From: Microthyrium microscopicum
Taxonomy: Eukaryota; Ascomycota; Dothideomycetes; Microthyriales; Microthyriaceae
Direction: 5' to 3'
Length of the DNA: 64,000 bases
Assembly (NCBI GenBank): GCA_010405405.1
Contig: MU004230.1
Location: 2,873,744-2,937,743, forward strand
Shown here one piece after another: positions 41,555 to 52,857 of this stretch. The notes under the pieces were generated by a model that saw nothing but the letters and a program-made list of their open reading frames with translations, ran no database searches and had not been told where the DNA came from. The position numbers and the translations under genes were made by a program. Every line of letters starts with the position of its first letter. Positions within the stretch are counted from its first letter, which is position 1.

Positions 41555-43994
41555 ATGCCCTCCCTAGGTGCACTTAAATGTGAGATCCTTCTTCCCGGCA
41601 GTATCCCACTTTCAGAGCACGGCCTTAAATACGACGACTCAGCTGTAATCGTCTACATACCCACACCAGTCTACTCTGTTCCATTTTCCATCCGTCTTTG
41701 GGCCACTGCGCCAATTGTCTCTGGCCTTACAGCCAATGTCTACATCGACGGAACATATCAAGCCAGCCACACCTGGCTTCCGCACCAAGAGGACCTTGAT
41801 GTCACCTTCGATGGATCCGAAGAACGTTCCAAGTCGAAAGCCAATTCCACTGTCGTCAAACGCCCATGGCGGTTCGAAAAACTTCAAGTCGTGAATAAGG
41901 CAGCTTCCACGGATGAAGCAGACGAAGCCCGCTGGTGTGGTGTCGGATGTATTGAAGTCATCATTTTACGAGCTTCAGCAAAGCAGGATCCACGAAACGC
42001 ACAACGGTGGACGACAGGTCCACGATCTTTGCCTACCGACAACATGAGTGATCGCGAAATTGCTGAGCTCGCGTCCAAGGCGATGAAGCGGAAAGTAAGA
42101 CCGGTGACTGGTCTGGACGGCGCAAACGATTACACCGATGATGAAGGATACATTCGAGGTGCGAGGCGGCGTACTCGTCGCCGTGTTGAGGAAGAGCAGG
42201 TTCGCCAGCGAGATCAGGATAGAGGAGTACCGCCTGGATATAATCCGAATCAGGCGTGGTATCCTCCTCCTCCGCCTCCTCCGCTTGCGACATGGTACAT
42301 ACCGCCGAACACACATCAGGCTCCAATGGTCCCTCCGGAGCCGGTCCCAACGCAGCCTACGCAGCCTCAATTTCCAGGTTATCAGTATCCCTATGTGCCG
42401 CCACCTATATATCCATCTTATATGGGGTATCCACCGGCATTTCAACCACAACCACAGCCAAATGCTGGACAGCAAACTAGACAGGAAAAGCCTAAGAAGA
42501 AGGAAAAGAAGAAAGTCGCCGTGATACATGATTCTGATTCCGAGTCTGATTCTGATGCCAAAACTGCCAAGGGAGAGTATGTCAAAGTGGACGAGATCAA
42601 AGAACTGATTCGAAACTTGGACAACAACAAAAAGAGTCACAAGAAAGATAAGGACGAGGATAAAGATGCCATTCTTGCGGCTCTGCTGGCAAAACTTGGG
42701 ACAGACCACAAGAAGAAAATTGAAAGACAGATGGAAAAGACCAAGTCCAAAAAAGATGAACTGGATAAGATCCTTGATTTGCTGAAGGAGAAACAGAAAG
42801 AGAAAGGTGGAAAAGAAGATAGGAACAAGCACGATAAGGCCGATAAACCCAAGAAAGAGAAGACCGACAAGTCCAAAAGACGAAGCAAGGATGATGATGG
42901 CTACGCCTTCAAACTCGCAAGATTCTTCGGATACAATGAAACCGCCACGACTACCTCCTCGGCAGAATCTAGTGATTCTGAGCCCAATGAAGACATCACC
43001 GATGCTCTTGCACGGTTGCTTGGTACAGCATCTGACAAGAACAAGAAAAAGAAGAAGCATCGAAAGAGCAAATCAAAGACATCCAGCAAGAAATCCTCCT
43101 CTAAAAAGGCCGAGACGGTGAAATCCTTCAAGGCAGTCTCCTTGCAAGATGCATTCGCAAACAATAACAACTTCCAAGCTTTCAACGGCAATAACTCCAA
43201 CAAAAGTAGTAGCAAAAAGAACGACCCCTGGGCCACCAACGATAACGACAACAACAATGGCAGTTGGGGCAATGACGATAAGAAAGACAGTGACAAAGAT
43301 AAGACTGAAGACAACACATGGGAAAACGACAACAACAACAACAACGACAATGCAAGCGAACATAAGTCAGAAACCAAGGGCACTTCTACCAAGACATCTG
43401 ATCAAAATGTCGGAAAGCATCGTCTATATCGTTCATACTGGGAAGATCGTGAGACTCGAAAGATCGATAGCAGTCGGCAGCTGCAGCAGCAGTGGGCTCC
43501 TCAGTATGGCGTGCCAAAGGGTAAAGTTGCTGCGAGCGTTTTGCAGCAGGTCTCTGTTGGTCCGCCTTCAAAGCCCGTCCATAAGATGAAAGTGAAGAAT
43601 CCGAAGTGTATTGATAGCTTTGACAAGCCGTATGCTATCTTTCGGTTTCATTATCGCGATCCTAGTAAGTCAAAGGTTCGTTGCTGTACTGGGACTGTAT
43701 TAATTTCGATGTATAGAGGTTCTTAAGGAGAAGTATAAGTTCAAGATCAAGAAACTTACTCCGGAAGAACATAAGCAGATGCTTAGCGCGCTGCCACATG
43801 ATATGTTGGTTGAGATTGCTGTGGCCGGTGTACCGAAGAAGAATGACGATGATGGTGAGAATGAGGCTGAGAATGAGAATGCTACTGCTGGTGCAGATGA
43901 TAATTGGCCCAGTGCTGACAACAGCAATGACAACAAGGGAGGAAATGATGACTGGCCCGAATCTGTCAAGCCAAAAGCTGATAGCAGCTGGTAG
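41555..43994 (+). CDS. Lysine/asparagine-rich hypothetical protein
   Basis: Two exons (41555-43664, 43717-43994) give 795 residues. Only the first 140 residues look globular (LKCEILLPGSIPLSEHGLKY, VYIDGTYQASHTWLP, WCGVGCIEVIILRA): a beta-rich N-terminal domain I cannot name with confidence. Then come a Pro-rich block (WYPPPPPPPLATWY), long Lys-rich helical runs with KKDELDKILDLLKEKQKEK (possible coiled coil), a Lys/Ser tract and an Asn/Asp-rich low-complexity part. A short conserved-looking tail (IFRFHYRDPKVLKEKYKFKI) spans the intron and contains LPHDMLVEIAVAGVP. The tail ends in DDNWPS-type repeats that recall the DPWD-repeat gene at 33.4-35.7 kb. Function unknown. Confidence 0.8.
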
Positions 43995-44056
43995 AAAATC
44001 ATGTAGTAGTCCGCTGTTCCTTCTTCCATCGAGATTCAAGTCATAATGCATTACCA

Positions 44057-45724
44057 TTAACATCTAGTCTCTACCCCATCCTGACTGACAGTAACATATT
44101 TGACCCCTTTATATGGCTTGACACCAGCTCCCAGCCCAAGCGATCGCTGCGTATCTATCACCAACTTATCAACCTTGATGCCACTGGCTAGCCATCCCTT
44201 GACCTGAAAGCTCACGCTCGCACTACTCGGCATAAGCGACTCATTTGCCCGTGCCTTTTTCTTATTTCTCGTCTCCTCATCATCATCAGTCGGCTTCTCT
44301 GGCATATCTTTCGACGATTGATATGCATCCCCCTCATCATAGTCCCACTTTTGCCTATTCACCTCTTGCACTTCATCATCGGCTTGCGCATCATCTTCTG
44401 TCGCTCCTGATACACTACATCTGAGCGTGGCTACCACGTCTGCTGTAATGCCATGCGAATTTGCCACAAGAACGCCAACGTCTTTGCCGGAAACGCGCCA
44501 CTCTAGCTTGTCTTCACCTGGTGCCCATCGTGCTTCTCCCCTTGAGGGCTTTAGATCACCTAAACTGCGCACGCCGGTTGGTATCGGTACTTTGACCCAC
44601 ACATCTTCAACGACAGGATGTACCGACGTGCCCGCGGTCTTGGCAGCACTAAAACCAGTGGGCGGTTTGAACGCATCGGATTTATTTCCGGCGCGACTCG
44701 CAAACGTCGGGTTCAGTGCTAGTCGCACCTCAAAATCTGCCCCTGTTGAACCTAGTCCTTTGCGTACTGCGACGGTCGCTGGGACGTGGAGGGGAGACTT
44801 GGCGGTCTTCTTGCCTTTGGTAGCGCCTAGTGCGCGCTCGGCGTAGTCGGGCCCTAGTAGGTCAACTTCGTAGCCCATGAGCAGGAAACGGCCGTCTGGT
44901 GGGACGAAGCTGAGGTCACCGGGGCGGTCTTTCCAACGGGTTAAGCGCACGCACGGGTGGAAGACGGGAAGGTTGAGTGTCGTGGCAAGGGCGTTGGGTC
45001 CGCCTGCTTGGGAACCGAGGGAGAGGAAGAGATCTGGGACGCCGGAGACTTTGGAAGTGAAGACGATGGAGCCATGAGCGAATGCGGAAAGCGGTTGACC
45101 GGATGGAGCGGTGATGATGTGTAATGTTTCAACAATATCTGCGTATAGCTCATTGCTGGTGTGGCGGACATTGGACTTTCGCCAGGGTATCGTGGGCGCG
45201 TTGGCAGAGCTTGTATTTGATAGCGATGTCATGGACCGTGAGTGCGATAGTGATGGCGCAGGTGTAGTCAGACCAACATTGCCGAGCAATTTATTCATCC
45301 AGGAAGGTGCTTCCACCAGATCTCTAAGGGCGTTAGGCTCAGTGGTGGCGATGGCGCCGCAATCACACATTTCACCGAGGAGTTGGGCAACGACATCGTA
45401 GGAACTGGAGATTTTGCTGGGCAGCAGGGGTGAGCCTAGGAAGTCTTCGAAGACGTCAACTATCCGGTGGAGGAATTCGAGGACTATGAGAGGGTCTATG
45501 TCTTGCGAGGTTGGACACAAGAGAATTAGTCCATCTTGAACTATTGAATGTACCAGTGTGGATGGATTGGTGCTGGATTCGTATATCAATGAGGGCCTTG
45601 GGGTTGAGTGGGCCAAATACAATGGAAGTAGCACTTGGGCGGAAGGAGGCCGACTTGTCCAGACATGAGAGAGGACTAAGGAGTTGTTCTCATCGAATAT
45701 ATACAGGGCATCAATTGTGGCCAT
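44057..45724 (-). CDS. APM3: AP-3 adaptor complex mu subunit
   Basis: Single exon, 555 residues. The N-terminal longin-like half (MATIDALYIFDENNSLVLSH, DGLILLCPTSQDIDPLIVLE, FLHRIVDVFEDFLG) is followed by a linker and the mu homology domain (NELYADIVETLHIITAPSGQ, VPDLFLSLG, FHPCVRLTRWKDRPGDLSFVPP, FLLMGYEV, KLEWRVSGKD, VSFQVKGWLASGIKVDKL). The DxxxFxPPDG cargo-domain pattern and the end YKGVKYVTVSQDG fit AP-3 mu better than mu1 or mu2. AP-3 carries cargo from Golgi or endosomes to the vacuole. The Lys/acidic insertion (DDEETRNKKKA) is lineage-specific. It converges with the preceding plus-strand gene at 62 bp. Confidence 0.9.
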   Translation of the reverse strand: MATIDALYIFDENNSLVLSHVWTSRPPSAQVLLPLYLAHSTPRPSLIYESSTNPSTLVHSIVQDGLILLCPTSQDIDPLIVLEFLHRIVDVFEDFLGSPLLPSKISSSYDVVAQLLGEMCDCGAIATTEPNALRDLVEAPSWMNKLLGNVGLTTPAPSLSHSRSMTSLSNTSSANAPTIPWRKSNVRHTSNELYADIVETLHIITAPSGQPLSAFAHGSIVFTSKVSGVPDLFLSLGSQAGGPNALATTLNLPVFHPCVRLTRWKDRPGDLSFVPPDGRFLLMGYEVDLLGPDYAERALGATKGKKTAKSPLHVPATVAVRKGLGSTGADFEVRLALNPTFASRAGNKSDAFKPPTGFSAAKTAGTSVHPVVEDVWVKVPIPTGVRSLGDLKPSRGEARWAPGEDKLEWRVSGKDVGVLVANSHGITADVVATLRCSVSGATEDDAQADDEVQEVNRQKWDYDEGDAYQSSKDMPEKPTDDDEETRNKKKARANESLMPSSASVSFQVKGWLASGIKVDKLVIDTQRSLGLGAGVKPYKGVKYVTVSQDGVETRC

Positions 45725-45977
45725 GATACACTGACTTTGTTCTCTCCCTCTAGAGGATCGAAATTGGCGATGGGGATGGAGTTAAAGATGTGGCTTGGGC
45801 TTCAAGGCGAATGAGGAAGGAACTAAAAATAATCCCTGTCAGTCCACAATTTTCCCAACTTCATCTCATCAATCCCTTTTTATCCCTTCGAAGCACCAAT
45901 AAATCCCACACTACGCTCATCTGATATCTGCATTTTGAATCTCTGCGCGTCTCGGGATTCATCGGAGGTCGCGCAAA

Positions 45978-46316
45978 ATGGCACAAGATGGGATGCTTAG
46001 AGAGTTACAGACGCCTATATCAGCACGCGAGACCATTCGATCAGAGGTGAGAAACAACGACGACTGTTTAGGTTGTCGAATAGTCGGTAAGCCACACTTG
46101 ATTTTTTCGAATGAGAGAGATTAAAGTATCATAGGCTCAGCTGCTTTCGTTGGTCTTGGAGGCGGCATGCTATACACGGGCAATAGAGACTTGAATGCCA
46201 ATAGACAAAAAATACTCCAGTCAAAAAGCATATTTGGATTCAAGACAAGGCAATCGGCATTATTTGCTACATCATTCTCGATGATCGGGCTTGGTCTTTA
46301 TCGCTGGTTCAACTAG
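45978..46316 (+). CDS. Dmo2/DUF4536-like small mitochondrial membrane protein
   Basis: Two short exons (45978-46086, 46135-46316) give 96 residues; neither exon is long enough to stand out alone. The intron is 48 nt (GTAAGC...CATAG) and the join gives DDCLGCRIVGSAAFVGLGGG. The CxxCR-V-G signature followed by a glycine-rich membrane segment, and a second hydrophobic segment at the end (FATSFSMIGLGLYRWF), match the DUF4536 family (yeast Dmo2; animal DMAC1, a complex I distal membrane-arm assembly factor). By family it sits in the mitochondrial inner membrane. It is divergent from APM3, 254 bp between start codons. The identification rests on the short motif and topology. Confidence 0.78.
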
Positions 46317-47377
46317 ACAGTAGGAACCAAGGTTGAGTTGTTGTCATTATCCGTAGTGGTGGAATCCTGCTATAATCTTGGCAAATTGAAACAGAATGTA
46401 AGTATCAAGTTCTACATCACTAAATCATCAATAGCTAACTGTCGCCAAGGTCATAAATATTTTGGTGTAGACATAAAGCCTCTTTATTTCTCCCTGGATT
46501 CCAGGTTGACGGGTCCCACACACATCTAAGCACCGCCATACTTGTAATATTACATTGTCCCGATAGCAATCTCTCGAACCAAGCATAAATTCATGTCGCA
46601 TCCCATACTCAAATTGATTTCTTACAAACTAAGTTCATTTGCGGTTGCTCCTCTCCAAAGCGATAGCTTTGTCTAAAAAATCTTTCCGCTCTGTTTTGTC
46701 GTTTGTTATTTGCACAAAGAGCAGTGGACTCGAGAATAGGGTGATTGTTCAAACACCGGCCTCGAGGTTGCGCTTATACACTCGCACAGATCGGCCGGAG
46801 GACCGAAATTATGGGGTGCTTTTGGCAAACGGGCCATCAAATGACGCCGAAACTGTGACCCCCTTCGATTGTTCCCAGCTTCTTGTGGTGGCCCACCTCA
46901 ACTTTGTACCGCAAACACGCCAGTCAAACCATAGTTGATCAACACACTGATGCATATATTATTTTCAAAATGCGCTTCTGCTATTTTCCAGAACGTCCAG
47001 GGCCTATATTAGACCTCAGACATTGCTCATTCTTGGTCTCGCTACCTCTCATCTTGCAAAACCACGAATATAATCACAGAACTCACGACCTGTCAAGCTC
47101 AGAACAACAGCAACACTATTTCCACCAGGCTTCTTATCATCTACACCTTCTCAGCATATATTCATCCTCCCAAGCCAGCGATAACCACCAGTGGTAACCC
47201 CCAACAAGACCAACAACCACTGACCTCCTCTCACTGCTTCCTCAAACGGCCACGCCAACACCAACACCAACACCAACAAAATAACAACACCGAAACTTCT
47301 CCATAAGATCCACCCTCCAATCACACTCTCACCGCCACCAGTCCAGCCTGCCCAGCCAACCCATTCTCGTCGTACCC
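46317..47377. other. Intergenic, likely promoter and leader of the next gene
   Basis: About 1 kb with no gene recognised. The last 200 bp are CA/CCA-rich, as in fungal 5' leaders, and include a short CCAACA repeat. Confidence 0.45.
47255..47279 (+). repeat. CCAACA microsatellite
   Basis: Four copies of CCAACA in a row in the probable 5' leader of the Cys-rich gene. Confidence 0.6.
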
Positions 47378-48277
47378 ATGTGCTGGGTCAACCACGTCTA
47401 CTACACCTGCACCCACTGGAAAACCAGCGTCGCCCACCCCGGCTGCCCCTGCGCCAAACGTACCGGCCCATTCACCCTCCTCCCATGCCACAATGCGCAA
47501 GTCCTCGGCATGATGAGCGATCCGGGAAAATGTCCGTCATGCATTGGCATCGGGAGACGACATACGAGTCCTAGCCTTCCACTTCTCAAAGACTTTGGCA
47601 CTACGAGCTTTGGAAGTATGGACTGTGGGGTAAAGGAGTCTGGGGAGCGGCATGATGAGATTCTGAATGCAGGTGATGTAGGTAAAAAGGTATCGCAGGC
47701 GACGAGAGTAGTGAGACAGCCGTATTATGGTATGCTGGTGGATTTTCTGGGACGAGTGGATCCAGAGTCTGGGCTGACGCGGGAGGATATCTTTGAGCGG
47801 GCGCGGGCTTCGCCTGTGGAGGAGGTGCCGAGTATTACGGATGTTTTGGCGGAGGGCGAGGAGAGACGGGATAGTATGTTGGATGATGTGGATGATGGGG
47901 CGCCGTATCCGCTCGAGGGCAAACCAAGAGGTAATAGCGAAGTATCGGGGATGTCGACGAAACCTTCGATTCGGAGTCGGATGTCCTGGATTGACTCTGC
48001 GATTTCGGGGAATAAGAGAAAGTCGAGAGCTAAAATCGGAAATGCAAGCTCCGCTGAAGAAAAGAAACCGAAGAAAACCAAGACTGTGGATGGAGGGAAA
48101 GCGGTTGTTGATGAGAATGAGAAGCCGAAGCGGCCGAAGGCTGTATCGAGAGACTCATTTCATGTCAACATGTTTCGACGGAGAGGCTCCTCTGGAATTG
48201 ACTTTGGCAAGCTATTCAACTGGCAGCTGCGCAAAGCAAAGACCGCGACATCAGAAGACAATGGGGAAGAAAGATAG
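47378..48277 (+). CDS. Cys/His-rich N-terminus hypothetical protein
   Basis: Single exon, 299 residues. The first 60 residues hold a spaced Cys/His set (MCWVNHVYYTCTHWK, HPGCPCAKRTG, LLPCHN, GKCPSCIGIGRRH) that looks like a small zinc-binding module; this N-terminal pattern recurs in many ascomycete proteins of unknown role. The rest is Ser/Lys-rich, probably disordered, with basic patches (NKRKSRAKIG, KKPKKTKTVDG) suitable for nuclear localisation. It ends with a short hydrophobic-aromatic patch (IDFGKLFNWQLRKAK). No family name can be given. The reading frame has strong third-position GC, unlike the flanking intergenic DNA. Confidence 0.72.
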   Translation: MCWVNHVYYTCTHWKTSVAHPGCPCAKRTGPFTLLPCHNAQVLGMMSDPGKCPSCIGIGRRHTSPSLPLLKDFGTTSFGSMDCGVKESGERHDEILNAGDVGKKVSQATRVVRQPYYGMLVDFLGRVDPESGLTREDIFERARASPVEEVPSITDVLAEGEERRDSMLDDVDDGAPYPLEGKPRGNSEVSGMSTKPSIRSRMSWIDSAISGNKRKSRAKIGNASSAEEKKPKKTKTVDGGKAVVDENEKPKRPKAVSRDSFHVNMFRRRGSSGIDFGKLFNWQLRKAKTATSEDNGEER

Positions 48278-48650
48278 CACACAGAACTGCCCTCGCGCCG
48301 GTAATCTTGTACTCGGCTAAGAACACCGCATGAATGATTTACGGATAAGTGATACCCCTGATTTTGCCATATTGTCTTTGAATTTCACCGGAGGCAGTGG
48401 TCAAGAACTCCGTGCTGGAATTTTGATCTTTCGACATGGTGCTAGGAATTGGAATTTATGATTTTTGCTTTATAGGATACCCAAACGCTGCCGCGCAGCC
48501 ATGCATTTGATAGCGTTGGCCATTTCCCGCCATTTTGCATATGATATGATAGTAATAGTAATAGTTTTTTAGGAAGCCAACGATGATATTCAAGCGCGCC
48601 GAAACTCTTCTGTCCATGTCGCTTACAAGATGTTTAGTTCCATACGAGCC
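48278..48650. other. Intergenic between converging genes
   Basis: About 370 bp; nothing recognised except presumed 3' UTRs. Confidence 0.45.
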
Positions 48651-50101
48651 TCACTCCACTGAATGAAGCTCTCTGTAGCCGGCCATAACTAGACTTCTCT
48701 CTGCCACCGAGTCCCCAGTGACCGTCCAGTAAAATAGACCAGCCAATCCTCTAAAAATTGTTAGTATAATGGTACAATATCGAAACCCACAGGCGCTGGA
48801 AAGGCCATGTGGCTTTCGTGGTGAAATCCCATGGCGATCCATGGATGTCAACACGTTCGATTGGAGCCACCACACTCTGTCAAAAACGGCTACGTTAGGT
48901 ACACCATCGAGCGCGATGGCACACGCAACATATATTGACATCGTGGGAGATCAACTAGATGATTGAAATCAGGGAAAATCTTACCTCTCCTTCGCATACG
49001 CCGCCTTGACTCGCACCGTTTCCGGCACATCATAACTGATCCATCCACCCGCCTCATTCGTGCCCACACACCACGCAGCTCCCAACTGCAAGTCCACCTG
49101 CTCCACCGCGTCATTTCTTGGTAAGTCGCGGAACTCGAACGTGCCTTCATCGCCGGCAGAGCCAGCGTATGCCTGGCCTGCTGCTTGCGCGCCGAGAAAA
49201 CTGCGGCCGTAGACTGGGATGCCGAGTAGAATCTTTGAACAAGGTACTCCACATTTTACTAAATACTCGATTGCTGTGTTCGCACAAGGCGTATCGGGCG
49301 TGGGTGCGTAGAGGGCTGCTTGGTGGCCGGCGATGGGTGACCAGGGGCCAAAGAAATCGTAGGCCATGAGGTTGATGAGATCGAGAAGTTGGGCTGCTGG
49401 TGCGAGGGGGATGTACTGGAGTGCCCATTCACCGGCTGGTAAGGCCGAGGTGAGTAGATATCGTGGGGCGGGAAGGGCGGCACGCAGACATTGGAGGAGA
49501 GATAGAAAGTTTGTGCCTTGGATGGCGTCTGAGGGGTGTTCCCAGTCAACTATCAGTGGTTAGCTATTCACGATATCAGAAAAGGGGAGAAGGAAAGAGG
49601 TACTGTCTATGCCATCTAACTCGTACTTGTCCACCATAGCGCGTGCCGAGTCAGCGAACCGGGTGCGGGTTGTTGGATCTTGCGCCATGAGTGGAAATTT
49701 ATCGCTGCCTGCACCGCCGCCGCCGACGGAGAGGATTACTTTGACGTGGGTGTTACTCGGGATCTTTTTGAGAGCGGCGAAGGAGCGGAGACAGCCCTTG
49801 ACGCCGTCTACTTCCATTTCATCGTCTGCCCAGGAGTCACTCAGCTGGTTACGTTAGTGATGAACGTGAACAAAGGGGATTTCGAGGAACGTACACATAT
49901 CGAGCCGTCGTCGTCAATCCTGCAAATGGGTAACAATCAGTAAGTGTCTGGCCCAGACTTGCAAAGTAAAGTGATGCAGCAGAGGACAACAAACCGGGCA
50001 AAGGCGTAGAAGACATGCGAAATCATACCGAAATTGAGACTCGAGGGAGGTTGATTCCGGTAAACGCGCCAGTTTGGATAGTAAACGGCATTGGTATACA
50101 T
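48651..50101 (-). CDS. GH18 chitinase without signal peptide (ChiB-like)
   Basis: Five exons (50101-49995, 49919-49895, 49844-49604, 49549-48985, 48750-48651) give 345 residues. Exon 2 is 25 nt. The start MYTNAVYYPNWRVYRNQPPS goes straight into the first barrel strand, so there is no signal peptide, as in the autolysis-linked chitinase ChiB of Aspergillus. Motifs: HVFYAFARIDDDG, KVILSVGGGGAG, the catalytic DGIDIDWE assembled across intron 3 (Glu128 as acid), LMAYDFFGPW, LLGIPVYGRSF, GGWISYDVPETV and GLAGLFYWTVTGD. It hydrolyses chitin beta-1,4 bonds, probably in cell-wall recycling. The last intron is long for this genome (234 nt). Every splice join keeps frame and restores family motifs. Confidence 0.92.
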
Positions 50102-52501
50102 AGTGACTGCTCTTTGGGTATAGCTAGTTGAGCGATGCGTTCGATTGAATGATATCTGCTGCCTGTTAGAACAAACTGCTCATACATCTGGTAATAGGAT
50201 GCTGGAATGAATGCTTTTGTCGGGAATAGATGCAATACATTTTTCAGGCTTGATAGGTATCCAGGTATAATAGTGTTGATTGATGTTATGAATAAGAAAG
50301 TCAAAATGTCCAGTCGCTCTCGGTAATCTACCAGAAGACAAATGAAAGATGATAAAGAATTACGCGTCACAACGTACTTGTTCTCGTGTCAAAGGGGGTA
50401 GCCATCGCGGTGAAAGAGGACCGAACATTGGTTCGGAAACGTCAGAGGATCTGTTTTCTTGGGCCGGGAAGCACTCCGGCCGAGACCAAGGACCGGGCCG
50501 GAAGGGATAGTTAGTATCAAAGGTAGTAACGATGGCACTAGGGTAAATCTAGGGCCAGTGAGGCTGAAGTCTTGTGTCGTAAATTGGCAAGAAAGATGCT
50601 CAAGTTCGAATATAATGAGTCCAAGAAGTAAATACCAGGCAGAAGCACGACAAGTTGGCAGTGATGGTTTCGAGAGTAATATATGTCCATGATCATGATC
50701 GCACATATCTGCAACTAGTGGATTTACGGGATAAACGTATCAATACCCAATGATCTGACACGATGCAAGCCATAGTCTGCGCTAGTTATAGTATGATGTC
50801 CGTACGGCAAATCCCTTGACCCAAAGTAGGCAACCAGCTACCTGAGAAAGATTGGGAGTATTCAATCAGACCAAGAAACACGATTGGACTGACGGAGTGG
50901 GGAAGAGTGCAATAGCTCGTCTCAATGCGGATATGGGAAGACTCGATCTCGGTTACCCTGCAGGCATGGTGGTGTATCGATCCATGGATGAAGCCTGAAG
51001 CATCGGTATAGAGCGTGCTTCTGGCTAGCGCCCAAAGTGTCGGGACAATGATTTTTTTCTTCATCTCATACTAAGACCATGTAGAACGAGTACAGGCCTT
51101 TGTAAAAGTCAAATATATTAGTTCTTGAATTGGTCAGCGAGTACGAGCTTGTTACTCAAACATTCGCAAGCTGTACTATGCGCAGATATCGTTCGTTAGT
51201 TGCTAGTCCTTTGAGTGTAGTAGGTTAGGTTATAGGAACGCGGCTATATGCATATATCCCTGGAGAATATCAAGCATGATGTTCAGCTGCATACTGATAC
51301 AAATAATACCCGGATAGTCGATAGGGACAAGCGCACGAGATTACCGGAATCACAGGCTGGATGTCTCAGCTCACCGAAGACTACACCTTTCATTCGATGT
51401 TTGTGGGCAAAATTGCAGACGAAAGTATGTCGATATCGTATCCAAAGAGGCTTGTACTAAGCTAGCTTCGAAGAGATTGGAGAAACCAACAAATCAGGCG
51501 GAACGATATTGAAGGATGATTATTTCCAAGGTGCTTGTGTGGATGAAGTTGCATATTGAAGATATTATTGCCGGGGTTGGTGGGATGCAAGCTGCATGCT
51601 GCAGGTTTGGCGGTTTCTTGAGTCTAGTTCGCGGCCAGTTAAAGAGCACCCAGAAGTCGTGCATCGCGAAATCGACCCTATTGATTTTTGTCTTTTCCGC
51701 TCACCTCATGCTTTGTATCCGATGGAGAAGAGAGGCCGCAAGTAGTCCTCATACGATCAATCGATTGCCAAGTATTGCCAGATACGATACACAGATCCAT
51801 CGAGGTTCCATTTAAGGCTCATAGATGAAAGTTCTCCACGACCGGGTTTTGGGTAGAAGTTCAATATCGGCCTATAGCAGCATCAGGTCCGAGCAGGTTC
51901 AGGAACAAGTTCAATTCGTTGCTCAAGCGATTGAAAGATGCCTATCCAGGACATAGTAGCCGGCATATAGGTAGACAAACAGCTTGTCTCACTTACTCGC
52001 ATTAAGCCACGAGGGCAAAGAAGCAGAATCAAGCTGCCAGCTCATCGACCATGCCATGAGAGATTTCTTAAAAGTAAGGCTTGATGATTTTGACGAGCTG
52101 TCCTCATAGTAACCTTGGATCCAAAACGCTGATATCTCTAGCTGGAGGAAGATATTTCAAATGAAGCCATGAACTCGAGAACATAGGATATGAGACATTC
52201 GCATCAAAGGTGTGGATACACGAATAAGCGAAGTTGGAAGAGGAACGAGAATACGATGCATAGGAGCTGAACGTGCAGCTTGCTGCACTTTCGAACGCCC
52301 ACGATCTATAGGCTAGGTACGTGCATTTTCAAGGATCTCAAGATCTTGTTAGACCTTTCGCAGTATGCAGCCCTTGAGGTTAGTCCGAAGATAGTTGCAC
52401 AAAGTTGGAGAGGAAGTTAGAGAGACGAAAGGGAGGTGAATATTCTTGGCTGCTTTTTGATAAGCTACAAAACTGAAATGGTCTTGGCACTAGCGAGTGG
52501 G
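50102..52501. other. 2.4-kb gene-poor interval
   Basis: Scattered short frames on both strands without motifs. Parts around 51.5-52.4 kb read like decayed coding sequence but I can assign nothing. It ends at the MITE. No RNA gene recognised. Confidence 0.4.
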
Positions 52502-52654
52502 ATACCGTTTTTACCCTTTCAGTTGGGCCACGGTAGCGCGGTTTTTTAGGCGAGGTTTGTCCGTGAGCGATAGCGAGTCACTGCCTAAGTTCAAGGCGCC
52601 ACCAGCAAGAAAAAGCGCGCTACCGTGGCCCAACTGAAAGGGTAAAAACGGTAT
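52502..52654. mobile_element. MITE-like element with perfect 39-bp terminal inverted repeats
   Basis: The first 39 bases (52502-52540, starting ATACCGTTTTTACCC) are the exact reverse complement of the last 39 (52616-52654, ending GGGTAAAAACGGTAT). The match goes on imperfectly for about six bases inward (GTTTTTT against AAAAG). The centre is 75 nt with no coding capacity. If the outer A..T is flank, the termini are CCGTTTTTAC...GTAAAAACGG bounded by TA on each side, which would fit the TA target duplication of Tc1/mariner-type elements. A non-autonomous DNA transposon is the best reading. The perfect arms suggest recent arrival. It lies about 200 bp upstream of YTH1. Confidence 0.8.
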
Positions 52655-52656
52655 TT

Positions 52657-52686
52657 TGATTGGTGTATAGACAGCTTGTCCAATCA
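52657..52686. promoter_or_regulatory. Paired inverted CCAAT boxes upstream of YTH1
   Basis: TGATTGG (52657-52663) and CCAATCA (52680-52686) are a perfect 7-bp inverted repeat with CCAAT cores, placed about 170-200 bp before the YTH1 start. CCAAT is bound by the HapB/C/E complex in filamentous fungi. Binding here is inferred only from the motif. Confidence 0.5.
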
Positions 52687-52857
52687 CATGACTCGTATTT
52701 AAACCGCGACGTTTATCAGTCATCCTATATCGACAACATCTGAACCAGCTCGAAGATTCCATCCTCTGCTCAACTCTCAACTTCATCCTATCTAAGACGA
52801 TTGACCATTATCACTTCTCCATCATAGTGAATTCATCACACACGACCTACCAGAAAG

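Noticed and set aside
42100-43400. Long minus-strand open frames opposite the Lys/Asn-rich gene
   Set aside because: They are shadows of low-complexity coding sequence on the plus strand.
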